Assembly (NCBI GenBank): GCA_014804285.1
Contig: JAAVAA010000021.1
Coordinates: forward strand, 44,126-70,216
Reading direction: 5' to 3'
DNA: 26,091 bases
DNA from: Lachnospiraceae bacterium
GTDB taxonomy: Bacteria > Bacillota > Clostridia > Lachnospirales > Lachnospiraceae
Below the pieces are notes generated by a model. It was not told the DNA's origin. It did no database searches and worked only from the letters and a program-made list of their open reading frames with translations. The first letter of the stretch is position 1. Every line of letters begins with the position of its first letter. The position numbers and the translations under genes were made by a program. Shown in pieces: positions 7,400 to 15,345 of this stretch.

Positions 7400-7437
7400 T
7401 ATTCTTCTTAAGCCTCTCCCATTCTTTTATTCCTATC

Positions 7438-9342
7438 CTATTCCGCTTTGAAAGCCTTCTCCGCTAATACATTATCATTAGAGTCCAAATAACGTATGAT
7501 GATTGTACATGCGCCTGGCCGGCCAATTTCTTCATCTATCTCCGCCGCCTGCATCTCAAATATGAAAGCAGCTTCTTCAAGGGCAGCCTCAAGCTGTTCG
7601 CCTGCATCATCCGGCAATACCATATCTTCACTATATTTATAAGACATGATAAAATCATTGCCCTTTGCTTCAATAGATATAGACAACCCCAATCCTTCCG
7701 CAGCCCGTATCTGTTCTTCATAGGCTGCCCTGACCCAGGGATCACTGTAATATTTTTCGACTGTATTCTGCTTGATTTCTTCTGTTAAAGCAATGTATTC
7801 CAGAATATCCTCCAACTCCTCGTCCCTTTCGTCCCCCAGAAAAGCATAGGTATATTCATAAACATAGTTGCCATCTTCGCTATCACTAAGTATATTCCCT
7901 AAGGAATCATAGCTCTTCTCCCACTGTTCGTCCGGATTCCCCTTATCATCGTATTCTGTATATTTTATTTCATTGCCCCATTGATCATATTCTATAACAC
8001 TGGATACACTTCCATCACTGTTATATGCTATGTATTCCTTAGCATGTCCTTCCTCGTCATATTCGGCTTCCTCTCTTTCTGTTATATTTCCCTCCTCATC
8101 ATAAGACAAATTCTTTATTCTGTTCCCTGCTTCATCATATTCCGTCACGCCACTTATGCTTCCATCGCTGTTATATCCTATGCTCTTTACCAGATTTTCA
8201 TTTTCATCGTAGTCATATTCTATCCATTCCCGCACGCTCTCATCATCATTATAAAATACAAATTTTGACACACTTCCGGCCTCATTATATTCTGTCACGA
8301 ACTTCAAATAATCACCTTGAAAATACCTTAAGTGCTTTGTCATATTTCCGTTTTTATCGTATTCATATTCTGACCAGTTACCTTTGCTCCCATCACTATA
8401 ATAATAAATAAATTGAGCTACATTCCCTTCATTGTCATACTCAGCCTCCCCATATATGTACATATTCCCGTTGGCATCATATGATTCACTTTTTATCATG
8501 CTTCCAAATTCATTATATTCATTTTCTTCCCATTCACTTATTTTTCCAGACTCATAATACACATATTTTGTTTCGTTCCCGGATGCATCATACTCATACT
8601 CCATTCCCCATTCTACATTTCCATCGCTGTCATAACATTCATATTTGATCATATTACCTGTATTATCATATATAGCTTCATTCCACTCAACAATATTATC
8701 GTCATCATCACACTCTATCTCTTTCTCTCTTCTGACAATAATATTTTCTCTCAGATATGCTTCCCTTTCCGCCAGATCTGTCGCATCTGTGCAGCCTGTC
8801 CCTTCGGTTAAAATTCCAACTGCCTGTTCATACTCTCCCTGCGTCAGAAAATAATCGGATTTCTCCATGCATAGCTCCGCCAGCTTATCCTCCAGATTTT
8901 TTGAATTTTCCCCTTCTATATTCTTTGCAATGCCGTCCTTCAATATAGCAATCGCTTCGTCATACGACTCCTCTGCAAGATAAATATCTGCTGATTTCAA
9001 ATATGCGTCTACAACAGTATCATCCCGTTCCAGCGCTGCCTGATAATAAGTAAGAGCTTCCTCGTACTCCCCTGCTGCATATTTTTTCTCGGCCAGCTTC
9101 ATATTCTTTTTGCATTGATAGCTGTTACTGTTCAGATATAAAAAAGTACCTGCACCCGCCAGCATAAGAATTAATGCCGCCCCACAGACCGAAGCTACTA
9201 TAATCCATTTCTGCTTATTGTTTCCGACTGCCTTCTCTTCCTTGTCAACCTTATTGAAATTACTAACAGGCGCTCCGCATTCAGTACAAAATGCAGCCCC
9301 TTCTACCAACTCTTTTCCACACTGATCACAAAATTTTCCCAT
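7438..9342 (-). CDS. Zinc-ribbon, TPR and YD-like repeat membrane protein
   Basis: A 634-residue mosaic protein. It starts with a zinc ribbon (C5, C8, C19, C22: 'CDQCGKE...FCTECGAP'), then one transmembrane helix (about 46-70). A TPR-like helical region follows (about 77-195, 'AEKKYAAGEYEEALTYYQAAL', 'ADIYLAEESYDEAIAIL'). A long acidic region (about 203-490) is built of roughly a dozen repeats of the form 'EYDxxGNxxKxxxYxSDGS', which resemble RHS/YD repeats but are more acidic. The last about 125 residues ('AEGLGLSISIEAKGNDFIMSYKYSED') resemble the DUF4854 domain of clostridial lipoproteins. AAGGAG sits 9 nt before the ATG. Topology suggests the ribbon is inside and the repeats outside. The function is unknown, and no RHS toxin core or protease site is present. 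Confidence 0.8.
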   Translation of the reverse strand: MGKFCDQCGKELVEGAAFCTECGAPVSNFNKVDKEEKAVGNNKQKWIIVASVCGAALILMLAGAGTFLYLNSNSYQCKKNMKLAEKKYAAGEYEEALTYYQAALERDDTVVDAYLKSADIYLAEESYDEAIAILKDGIAKNIEGENSKNLEDKLAELCMEKSDYFLTQGEYEQAVGILTEGTGCTDATDLAEREAYLRENIIVRREKEIECDDDDNIVEWNEAIYDNTGNMIKYECYDSDGNVEWGMEYEYDASGNETKYVYYESGKISEWEENEYNEFGSMIKSESYDANGNMYIYGEAEYDNEGNVAQFIYYYSDGSKGNWSEYEYDKNGNMTKHLRYFQGDYLKFVTEYNEAGSVSKFVFYNDDESVREWIEYDYDENENLVKSIGYNSDGSISGVTEYDEAGNRIKNLSYDEEGNITEREEAEYDEEGHAKEYIAYNSDGSVSSVIEYDQWGNEIKYTEYDDKGNPDEQWEKSYDSLGNILSDSEDGNYVYEYTYAFLGDERDEELEDILEYIALTEEIKQNTVEKYYSDPWVRAAYEEQIRAAEGLGLSISIEAKGNDFIMSYKYSEDMVLPDDAGEQLEAALEEAAFIFEMQAAEIDEEIGRPGACTIIIRYLDSNDNVLAEKAFKAE

Positions 9343-9464
9343 CTGCTATATCTCCTTACTGTTCTCCATATAGGAACCACTGTTCCGCTTTTTACACATT
9401 ACTGTATTAATAGTAGTATAATTCATGGGATAAAACAAGAACAAAACAGAAAGTTCGACAAGTT

Positions 9465-9502
9465 ACAACAAAAGAAGCATTCATCATCCGACAAATGCTT
9501 CT
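9465..9502 (-). terminator. Rho-independent terminator after the P-type ATPase gene
   Basis: On the minus strand AGAAGCATT pairs with AATGCTTCT (9494-9502 and 9473-9481) around a 12-nt loop, followed by TTTGTTGT. It lies about 40 bp beyond the ATPase stop codon. Confidence 0.7.
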
Positions 9503-9540
9503 CTCAAATACAATCTAAAAATCCGAATTAATAAATACAA

Positions 9541-11415
9541 CTACTCTATTTCTGCCCGAAGTGCCCGCATGGAATTCAGGATTGCGATCACGGAAACTCC
9601 AACATCTGCAAACACTGCCTCCCACATATTGGCAACCCCAAATGCTCCAAGCAAAAGAACCAAAGCCTTTACCGCTAAGGCAAAAACGATATTCTGCTTT
9701 ACAATCGCCAATGTTTTTCTGGATATCTGCACGATAGATGCAATCTTTTTCACATCGTCATCCATTAAGACCACATCCGCTGCTTCAATTGCCGCATCAG
9801 ATCCCATACTCCCCATGGCAATTCCGATATCGGCTCTGGTGAGCACCGGGGCATCGTTGATACCGTCTCCTACAAATGCAAGCTTTGACCTTCCTTCCTG
9901 CATAGTCAAAAGTTCTTCGACTTTGGCTACCTTATCACCGGGAAGCAGTTCTGCATGAACCTCATCAATTCCCAATTCCTTTGCCACCGCATCGGCCGCT
10001 TCTTTTCGGTCTCCGGTTAACATAACACACTTTTTCACGCCCACGCGCTTCATGCTACGGATAGCCTGTGCCGCTCCTTCTTTCACGCTGTCCGCAATGA
10101 CGATCGTCCCTGCAAAGCTTCCTTCACATGCCGCATAAACGACGGTTCCCGCACTCTTATCTGGCATATAATCAATATTTCTTTCTTTCATCAGCTTTTC
10201 ATTGCCGATCAGAACTTCTTTTCCATCCACCGGCACGCTAATGCCGCATCCGGCAATCTCTTCCGCCTGCCCAACCCGTTCTATGTTCAGTTCCTTTCCA
10301 TATGCCTCACGGATAGAACCGGCAATGGGATGTGTGGAATATCCTTCTGCCAGTGCCGCCAGTTCCAGAAGCTCTTCTTTACTTCGGTTTACCGGGCAGA
10401 TTTCCTGCACTTTAAATTCTCCTTTGGTCAGCGTTCCCGTCTTGTCAAACACAATGGTTTCCATCTCGGCAACCGCTTCCAGATAATTACTGCCCTTTAC
10501 CAGCACTCCAATCCGGGAAGCCGCACCGATTCCTCCAAAGAAGCCAAGAGGCACAGAAATAACCAACGCACAGGGACAGGAAATAACCAAAAAGATACAT
10601 GCCCTTTCGATCCATTCGCTCCATCCTCCGCCTAAAATAAGCGGCGGCAGTATTGCCAGGATCACCGCACCGATAGTGACTACCGGGGTATAATATCTTG
10701 CAAATTTCGTAATGAAATTTTCTACTTTTGCTTTTTTACTGCTGGCATTTTCCACCAGTTCCAGAATTCTAGCAACGGTAGAATCGTCAAACTCCTTCGT
10801 AGTCTGCACCTTCAGCGTTCCGCTGCCATTTACACATCCGCTGATAACCTCATCGCCCACGGTTGCCTTTCTGGGAACCGATTCCCCGGTAAGCGCCGCT
10901 GTATCAATAAAGGATTCTCCCTCCTGCACCACACCGTCTAAGGGAATTCTTTCCCCCGGCTTGATCACAATGATACTTCCAAGCTCCACATCATCCGGGT
11001 CTACCTGCGTCAATTTCCCATCTACCTCAATATTGGCATATTCGGGACAAATGTCCATCATGTCGGAAATAGACTGGCGGGACTTGCCCACCGCGTACCC
11101 CTGAAACAACTCTCCGACCTGATAAAACAGCATCACCGCAACGCCTTCCGAATACTCCCCTACTCCAAAAGCTCCAAAGGTAGCGATCATCATGAGAAAG
11201 TTTTCATCAAACACCTGCCCGTGACTGATATTTCTCGCCGCCTTGTAAATGATGTCATAACCAATAATCAGGTAAGGCACCAGATAAATAATAAATAAGA
11301 ATACGGTATGCTCTATGGACGTAAAAAGCCCCGCATGCTCACAGATAAACAGACCTACAAAAAGAACCAATGCCAGAATAATGCGCATAAGCATCTTTTT
11401 CTGCTTCTTTGTCAT
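9541..11415 (-). CDS. P1B-2-type heavy-metal (Zn/Cd/Pb) exporting ATPase, without N-terminal HMA domain
   Basis: A membrane pump that hydrolyses ATP to expel divalent soft metals. The 624-residue protein has the transmembrane metal site 'SCPCALVIS' (about 279-287), actuator 'TGES', phosphorylation site 'DKTGT' (about 324-328) and hinge 'GDGINDAP'. The last helices carry 'KQNIVFALAVKA' and 'ADVGVSVIAILNSMRALR'; this lysine and aspartate are the pattern of ZntA/CadA (P1B-2), not copper pumps. The usual N-terminal HMA domain is absent and is supplied by the separate small gene just upstream (11433-11651). The ATG at 11415 follows AAGGTG by 10 nt; an in-frame TTG two codons earlier is less likely. 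The operon order is repressor, HMA protein, pump, and it ends at the terminator near 9480. Confidence 0.94.
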   Translation of the reverse strand: MTKKQKKMLMRIILALVLFVGLFICEHAGLFTSIEHTVFLFIIYLVPYLIIGYDIIYKAARNISHGQVFDENFLMMIATFGAFGVGEYSEGVAVMLFYQVGELFQGYAVGKSRQSISDMMDICPEYANIEVDGKLTQVDPDDVELGSIIVIKPGERIPLDGVVQEGESFIDTAALTGESVPRKATVGDEVISGCVNGSGTLKVQTTKEFDDSTVARILELVENASSKKAKVENFITKFARYYTPVVTIGAVILAILPPLILGGGWSEWIERACIFLVISCPCALVISVPLGFFGGIGAASRIGVLVKGSNYLEAVAEMETIVFDKTGTLTKGEFKVQEICPVNRSKEELLELAALAEGYSTHPIAGSIREAYGKELNIERVGQAEEIAGCGISVPVDGKEVLIGNEKLMKERNIDYMPDKSAGTVVYAACEGSFAGTIVIADSVKEGAAQAIRSMKRVGVKKCVMLTGDRKEAADAVAKELGIDEVHAELLPGDKVAKVEELLTMQEGRSKLAFVGDGINDAPVLTRADIGIAMGSMGSDAAIEAADVVLMDDDVKKIASIVQISRKTLAIVKQNIVFALAVKALVLLLGAFGVANMWEAVFADVGVSVIAILNSMRALRAEIE

Positions 11416-11432
11416 AACCAAAACACACCTTT

Positions 11433-11651
11433 CTATAGCAGAATCTTACAATCCGGCTCTACTTTTGCACAGACAGCCACTACTTCCTTCATAATATCAT
11501 CAAACTTCTCATCTGATGCATCAATGGTCATCTTCTGTGCCAGAAAGCTTACGCTGGCATCGTTTACTCCTTCAATTTTTTTGATGGCTGTTTCCATCTT
11601 TGCAGCACAGTTTGCACAATCCAAATCTTCCAGTTTAAATTTTTTCTTCAT
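11433..11651 (-). CDS. Stand-alone HMA heavy-metal-binding protein
   Basis: A 72-residue ferredoxin-like HMA domain with the metal-binding 'LDCANCAAKME' (C-x2-C) in the first loop. It corresponds to the N-terminal metal-binding domain normally fused to Zn/Cd P-type ATPases. Here it is a separate gene, 17 nt upstream of the pump, with AGGGAG before the ATG. It could deliver metal to the pump or serve as its regulatory domain in trans. The C-terminus has additional cysteines ('VCAKVEPDCK'), which could add metal ligands. Close homologues are often annotated as 'heavy-metal-associated domain protein'. Confidence 0.9.
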   Translation of the reverse strand: MKKKFKLEDLDCANCAAKMETAIKKIEGVNDASVSFLAQKMTIDASDEKFDDIMKEVVAVCAKVEPDCKILL

Positions 11652-11703
11652 GATCTTCTCCCTCTCTTTTCATTTTCAGTATCAAGAAATGCTCTCGCGA
11701 CTG

Positions 11704-12063
11704 TCATTCCTCGATGTGTTCTCTTCCCTGTGCAATGATCGTTCTCACATGATTATCCGCCAGGGAATAAAATACCGATTTTCCTTCCCGTCTGCTCTTT
11801 ACAAGCTTATTCTGCTTCAGAATTTTCAACTGATGAGAAATCGCCGACTGGGTCATATTAAGCGCCTGCGCAAGATCGCATACACATACTTCCGCTTCAA
11901 ACAGCACATATAAGATTCTGATTCTGGTCGAATCACCAAACACTTTAAATAATTCTGCCAGGTCATAAAGTTCATCTTCATCAGGCATCTTTTGAGATAC
12001 CAGATTAAGAAGCTCCTCATGTGTCTGAAAAGTATCACAGCACTCCACGTCATGCATTGCCAT
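11704..12063 (-). CDS. ArsR/SmtB-family metal-sensing repressor (CadC/ZiaR-like)
   Basis: A 119-residue winged-helix repressor that releases DNA when it binds metal. It has the alpha-3 metal motif 'EVCVCDLA', the helix-turn-helix 'LNMTQSAISHQLKILKQNKLV', a beta-hairpin wing 'SRREGKSVFYSL', and the alpha-5 ligand pattern 'DNHVRTIIAQGREHIEE' (D, H, H, E). It also has an N-terminal 'DVECC' as in CadC-type sensors. Both cysteine-rich (alpha-3N) and zinc-type (alpha-5) sites therefore seem present, which fits Cd/Pb/Zn sensing. AAGGCGG precedes the ATG. It is the first gene of the efflux operon, and its operator lies at 12169-12194. Confidence 0.94.
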   Translation of the reverse strand: MAMHDVECCDTFQTHEELLNLVSQKMPDEDELYDLAELFKVFGDSTRIRILYVLFEAEVCVCDLAQALNMTQSAISHQLKILKQNKLVKSRREGKSVFYSLADNHVRTIIAQGREHIEE

Positions 12064-12080
12064 TCTCTCACCGCCTTTTC

Positions 12081-12148
12081 ATAAATTCTGCCAGAATATA
12101 AATTCTGCTAGAATATAAATTCTGCTAGAATATAAATTCTACCAGAAT
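12081..12148. repeat. Four tandem 17-bp palindromic repeats in the metal-operon leader
   Basis: ATAAATTCTGCTAGAAT and close variants start at 12081, 12098, 12115 and 12132 with a strict 17-bp period. Each unit contains the symmetrical ATTCT-N3-AGAAT. The two middle copies are identical; the outer ones differ at the centre (GCC, ACC). They lie between the predicted transcription start and the repressor RBS, so they would be transcribed as a chain of small hairpins or act as extra protein-binding sites. Confidence 0.85.
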
Positions 12149-12168
12149 TAGGAATTAATTGATATTTT

Positions 12169-12194
12169 AACATTTGAACAACTGTTCATATGTT
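12169..12194. promoter_or_regulatory. 12-2-12 operator for the ArsR/SmtB repressor
   Basis: AACATTTGAACA-AC-TGTTCATATGTT is an imperfect palindrome with one mismatched pair. The TGAACA-N2-TGTTCA core is the known SmtB/ZiaR/CadC-type operator. It directly follows the -10 box of the operon promoter, so repressor binding would block initiation. Confidence 0.85.
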
Positions 12195-12195
12195 C

Positions 12196-12224
12196 AGAAT
12201 AATACAGGGCTGACAAAATGTCAA
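12196..12224 (-). promoter_or_regulatory. Promoter of the metal-efflux operon
   Basis: On the minus strand TTGACA (12219-12224) and TATTCT (12196-12201) are spaced 17 bp. The predicted start near 12189 falls inside the operator. Confidence 0.7.
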
Positions 12225-12227
12225 CCC
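12207..12227 (-). terminator. Hairpin after the DUF5722-like gene, possible terminator
   Basis: GGGTTGACA and TGTCAGCCC on the minus strand form a 9-bp stem (one G-U pair) with a 3-nt loop, about 33 bp after the stop codon. Only a broken T-run (TGTATTATT) follows, so termination may be weak. The arm also supplies the -35 box of the metal operon. Confidence 0.45.
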
Positions 12228-12259
12228 CTAAAATCTATGAAATTTGAAATATCTGTCTT

Positions 12260-13915
12260 TTATTCCGCCCAGCTAAGAGCCTCCTCAATACTTTCCGCTC
12301 CCAGTATATTGAGCATAAATTCTGTATATTCCTGTGCCTCGTCTGTATCAATATAACGAAAAATATCCTTTAAAAATTTCTCGGAACCGTCATATTCATA
12401 GATTCCCAGTGACAGTCCCTGCCCCACCTCCTCCGGCGCATCCGTCTGTCTGCTCAAAATCAGCGCCTCTATGTAAGGATTGGCTTCCACGATATAGTAA
12501 CAATATGCAAATGCTGCTGCCTGCAGCTTCTCTCCAAACCTTGAGGAAAAGCCCAGCTCGGTGATGGAAATCTTTCGAACCTGCCCCTCCGGGTTTAGAT
12601 ACTCCTCCTGCTCCAGGAAATCCGTCAACACATTCAAATTCATAATGGTGAGCATTTCAGCATTCTGTGTTTTATCGTATTCTAAAGACCAGTAATTGAC
12701 ACGGGTAAGAGGATCCGGATAAGGATGGATGGCAATTCCCCAATCATAATTACCATGTTCTCCGGCCGCGATGTTGAACTGCTCGATAATCTCCCTTCCG
12801 TTAAAATACACCCGGTTATGACCTCCGTTACTGTTCCATTCATGATCGATACTGAAATAAACGCCTGCATTCGCATAACTGCTTCTGATTGCCTGATAAA
12901 AGATTCGAAAGGCCTTCTCAAATTCCTGAGTATAATATGCTGTATCCTTGGTATCCAGATAGTTCCACGTCTTATGCTGGTTGATCTCATTTGCAATCAC
13001 CCAATTGGACACCATACCATGCTTTCCGCCGGAATAACGCTCCGCCAAAAAACATGCTACTGCTTCCAGCATTTTGGTTCCCTCTTCTTCTTTGGTATTG
13101 AACATATAATACAGTGCGCCGCTTTCCCTGTTCCTTGCCCCGGGATGAATCATCTGTGTGAAGTTTTCATTCCAATCATTTAAAACCACCGCCGTGGTAC
13201 ACATATCCTGATTTGTCAGATAGTTAAAAAGCCCGTCATAGCTGTTTATCGCTGCTCCATTGAACTCATAGTCTTTCCCATCATAGGCATAAATGATCGT
13301 GGGATAATCTTTATTCGTTGTTTTGCCCATAACGACAGATAATGGAATGTTGTAAATGGCATGCTTTACTCCTAAATCTGTAAGCTCATCCGTTCCCAGC
13401 ATAGCCGGGTCCAGCAAAAGTCCCTTTTTCGACTGAATTTCCGGGTATGCCACCTGATTCCCGGCTAAAAGCTCCGGATTTTCCAAATAAACGCCCTTCC
13501 CTATAGGCACATATTTGCCGCTGCGCAAAAGTGCCGGAATAAACTGTGCAAACAGATAACTCTCCTCATAGTCTATGGAAATCTCGCACTGCTGCCCTTT
13601 CCGGCAGGAGGCAATCGGTTCTCCCTCCGGCTTTTCCGTATTCTCATAACATTCCTTCGCAAACAGATATACATTGCTATCATCACTTTCCGGAATCAGT
13701 GACATGGTAAAAGAATACACGATCTTACCCGGTTCTTCCTCGCTAAGAACAGCCCTACCCAAGGCATACTCTGTCAGTTCCCCTGTTTTCAGACTGACTT
13801 CACTTTTCACACTCTCTCCATTAGCCGGCATCTGTTTTCCACATCCAAAAGAAAGAAAAACAGTGAGAAAAATGCCAGCGATCCCCAGGGCTCTTATTCT
13901 GATTTTTCCGTTCAC
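12260..13915 (-). CDS. DUF5722-like glycoside-hydrolase-fold lipoprotein
   Basis: A 551-residue predicted surface lipoprotein. The signal peptide ends in a lipobox 'LSFGC' (lipid-modified Cys25). The body matches my recollection of DUF5722 proteins ('KKGLLLDPAM', 'LGVKHAIYNIPL') and has TIM-barrel, GH-A clan features: 'NWVIANEIN' with E310 as candidate acid/base and 'ISITELGFSS' with E453 as candidate nucleophile, plus 'DWGIAIHPYP'. It would thus act on an extracellular glycan, but the substrate is unknown. The start codon is GTG, supported by AGGGG 7-8 nt upstream. It follows the BMP-like lipoprotein gene by 18 nt and is probably co-transcribed from the promoter at 15079-15107. Confidence 0.8.
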   Translation of the reverse strand: MNGKIRIRALGIAGIFLTVFLSFGCGKQMPANGESVKSEVSLKTGELTEYALGRAVLSEEEPGKIVYSFTMSLIPESDDSNVYLFAKECYENTEKPEGEPIASCRKGQQCEISIDYEESYLFAQFIPALLRSGKYVPIGKGVYLENPELLAGNQVAYPEIQSKKGLLLDPAMLGTDELTDLGVKHAIYNIPLSVVMGKTTNKDYPTIIYAYDGKDYEFNGAAINSYDGLFNYLTNQDMCTTAVVLNDWNENFTQMIHPGARNRESGALYYMFNTKEEEGTKMLEAVACFLAERYSGGKHGMVSNWVIANEINQHKTWNYLDTKDTAYYTQEFEKAFRIFYQAIRSSYANAGVYFSIDHEWNSNGGHNRVYFNGREIIEQFNIAAGEHGNYDWGIAIHPYPDPLTRVNYWSLEYDKTQNAEMLTIMNLNVLTDFLEQEEYLNPEGQVRKISITELGFSSRFGEKLQAAAFAYCYYIVEANPYIEALILSRQTDAPEEVGQGLSLGIYEYDGSEKFLKDIFRYIDTDEAQEYTEFMLNILGAESIEEALSWAE

Positions 13916-13933
13916 ACCTTGTCCCCTTTCTTC

Positions 13934-15043
13934 TTAAAAATAATTTACGATTATATCCAGATGCGGCTTTTGCTTCATTTCATCGAATACCTTAATTTCT
14001 CCGCTTCGGATACGCTGATATATCCCCAAAAAATCCTCCCTGGTCACATTTTGAAATCTCCACTCCGTATCCTGCACCGGTATTCCCGTGCAGCGGTTGG
14101 ATGCCCCATAGCGAACACATTTTCCCGCAAAATCTTTTGACCATTTTCTGCCGGACGCATAATAATCATCTAATGAGATAATCACACCTTTGGTAATATC
14201 CTTAATTGCGCTGGTCAGAAAGCGTTTCGAAATACCGCTCTGATCTCTGCCCGCGCCAATCAGCATCCCATCCTTTTCTTTGGCAGCTTCCAATACTGCC
14301 TCATACAAAGAATCTCCACAAACAAATATCACTTCTGTTCCCGCTTCATACCACTGCTGTGCCAGCTCCTTTGTTTCCTGCATTGGTAGAAAAGACCCTA
14401 AATAGTAATTCACTGTTACATCCTCAAGTCCCATATCCTGCGCTGCATCTTCAATTCCCTGTAAATACCCATAACCATACCGGGTCATGGAAGGCTCCTT
14501 TTCACCGCCCAGAAATCCCAGTCTGCGGTATCCTTCCAGAACAGCCATATAGCCTGCAAGATAGCCTGATTCCTCCTCCCGGAACAAAACACAATGTACG
14601 TTTTTCTGTAACTTCACTTTGCCATCTTCGCCATCTTCTAAACTTCCGTCTATCAAAAGAAAGGAAATCTCCGGGTACTCTCCCTGCAATTCCACTACCG
14701 CCTCCTGAAAATCATATCCCGCACAGACAATGATCCCTGCCTGACTTAATACCGCATGCTCGATAGCCGCCACATGGTCCTTAGGTGAACCCTCCTCTGT
14801 TCCATAATTTGAAAAAGATATGCCAGCCGCTAAGGCATACATCCGGATTCCTTCATAAATCGCTTCATTGTAGCTTCCATCCTCTATGACACCGTCAAAT
14901 ACAAACGCAATCTCTCCGCCTGTTTCCTCATAGTCTCCATAGGGATCCTTCAAAAGCTCTGTCATGGGATCTTGTGCCTCGGAACATGCCGTCAATATTC
15001 CCAACAATAGAATACACAATATATAAAAAAGTTTTTTCTTCAT
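13934..15043 (-). CDS. BMP/PnrA-like substrate-binding lipoprotein
   Basis: A 369-residue lipoprotein with lipobox 'ILTAC' (Cys20 from the chosen start). It has the periplasmic-binding fold typical of basic membrane protein (BMP/PnrA) family: 'IAFVFDGVIEDGSYNEAIYEGIRM' near the N-terminus, 'IIVCAGYDFQEAV', 'EESGYLAGYMA', 'RRLGFLGG' and 'GTEVIFVCGDSLYEAV'. BMP proteins usually bind nucleosides for an ABC importer, but no permease or ATPase genes lie nearby. Instead the partner is the DUF5722-like lipoprotein. The ATG at 15043 is preferred over an in-frame TTG four codons upstream, which abuts the SD-like GGAGAGGGG. Confidence 0.88.
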   Translation of the reverse strand: MKKKLFYILCILLLGILTACSEAQDPMTELLKDPYGDYEETGGEIAFVFDGVIEDGSYNEAIYEGIRMYALAAGISFSNYGTEEGSPKDHVAAIEHAVLSQAGIIVCAGYDFQEAVVELQGEYPEISFLLIDGSLEDGEDGKVKLQKNVHCVLFREEESGYLAGYMAVLEGYRRLGFLGGEKEPSMTRYGYGYLQGIEDAAQDMGLEDVTVNYYLGSFLPMQETKELAQQWYEAGTEVIFVCGDSLYEAVLEAAKEKDGMLIGAGRDQSGISKRFLTSAIKDITKGVIISLDDYYASGRKWSKDFAGKCVRYGASNRCTGIPVQDTEWRFQNVTREDFLGIYQRIRSGEIKVFDEMKQKPHLDIIVNYF

Positions 15044-15078
15044 TCCCAACTTCAACCCCTCTCCAGGATTATTTTATC

Positions 15079-15107
15079 AGTATAACATTTCTTCCCTCAG
15101 TCTTCAA
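15079..15107 (-). promoter_or_regulatory. SigA-type promoter of the lipoprotein pair
   Basis: On the minus strand TTGAAG (15102-15107) and TATACT (15079-15084) are spaced 17 bp, about 35 bp upstream of the BMP-like start. Confidence 0.65.
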
Positions 15108-15172
15108 ATTATGCAGATTTCATTTATTTTATATTAATTTACATAAGCAGATAATCAAATTAACGCTTTATG

Positions 15173-15187
15173 TAGTTATGATAACTA
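15173..15187. promoter_or_regulatory. Perfect 15-bp palindrome between divergent genes
   Basis: TAGTTATGATAACTA is a 7-1-7 palindrome in the AT-rich gap (15056-15345) between the BMP-like gene and degV. This geometry is used by Fur-family regulators, but the sequence is not a canonical Fur, Zur or PerR box. The only other items seen in the gap are the promoters and a 6-bp repeat ACTGTC/GACAGT near 15283-15302. Confidence 0.4.
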
Positions 15188-15238
15188 TGAAGTATGGGAA
15201 AAAAAACTTCAAACAACAATATTTATATACAAAACTAA

Positions 15239-15267
15239 TTGCTTTTTCCCCGTAAACGTAGTATCCT
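15239..15267 (+). promoter_or_regulatory. Possible promoter of degV
   Basis: TTGCTT and TATCCT are spaced 17 bp, about 80 bp upstream of the chosen start. An alternative is TTGACA at 15297-15302 with a poor -10 (TTATGA) 17 bp further on. I cannot decide between them. Confidence 0.3.
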
Positions 15268-15345
15268 ATGTATCAGCAAAACTGTCTCATACTCTTTTGA
15301 CAGTGTCCACTAAAGAATTTTATGAATGAAAGGTTTGATTATTTT

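Noticed and set aside
7438..9342. RHS/polymorphic toxin
   Set aside because: The repeats resemble YD repeats, but there is no RHS core, protease motif, variable toxin end or immunity gene.
12081..12148. CRISPR-like array
   Set aside because: Units are contiguous 17-bp repeats with no spacers, and no cas genes are present. The same applies to the 11-bp and 12-bp arrays.
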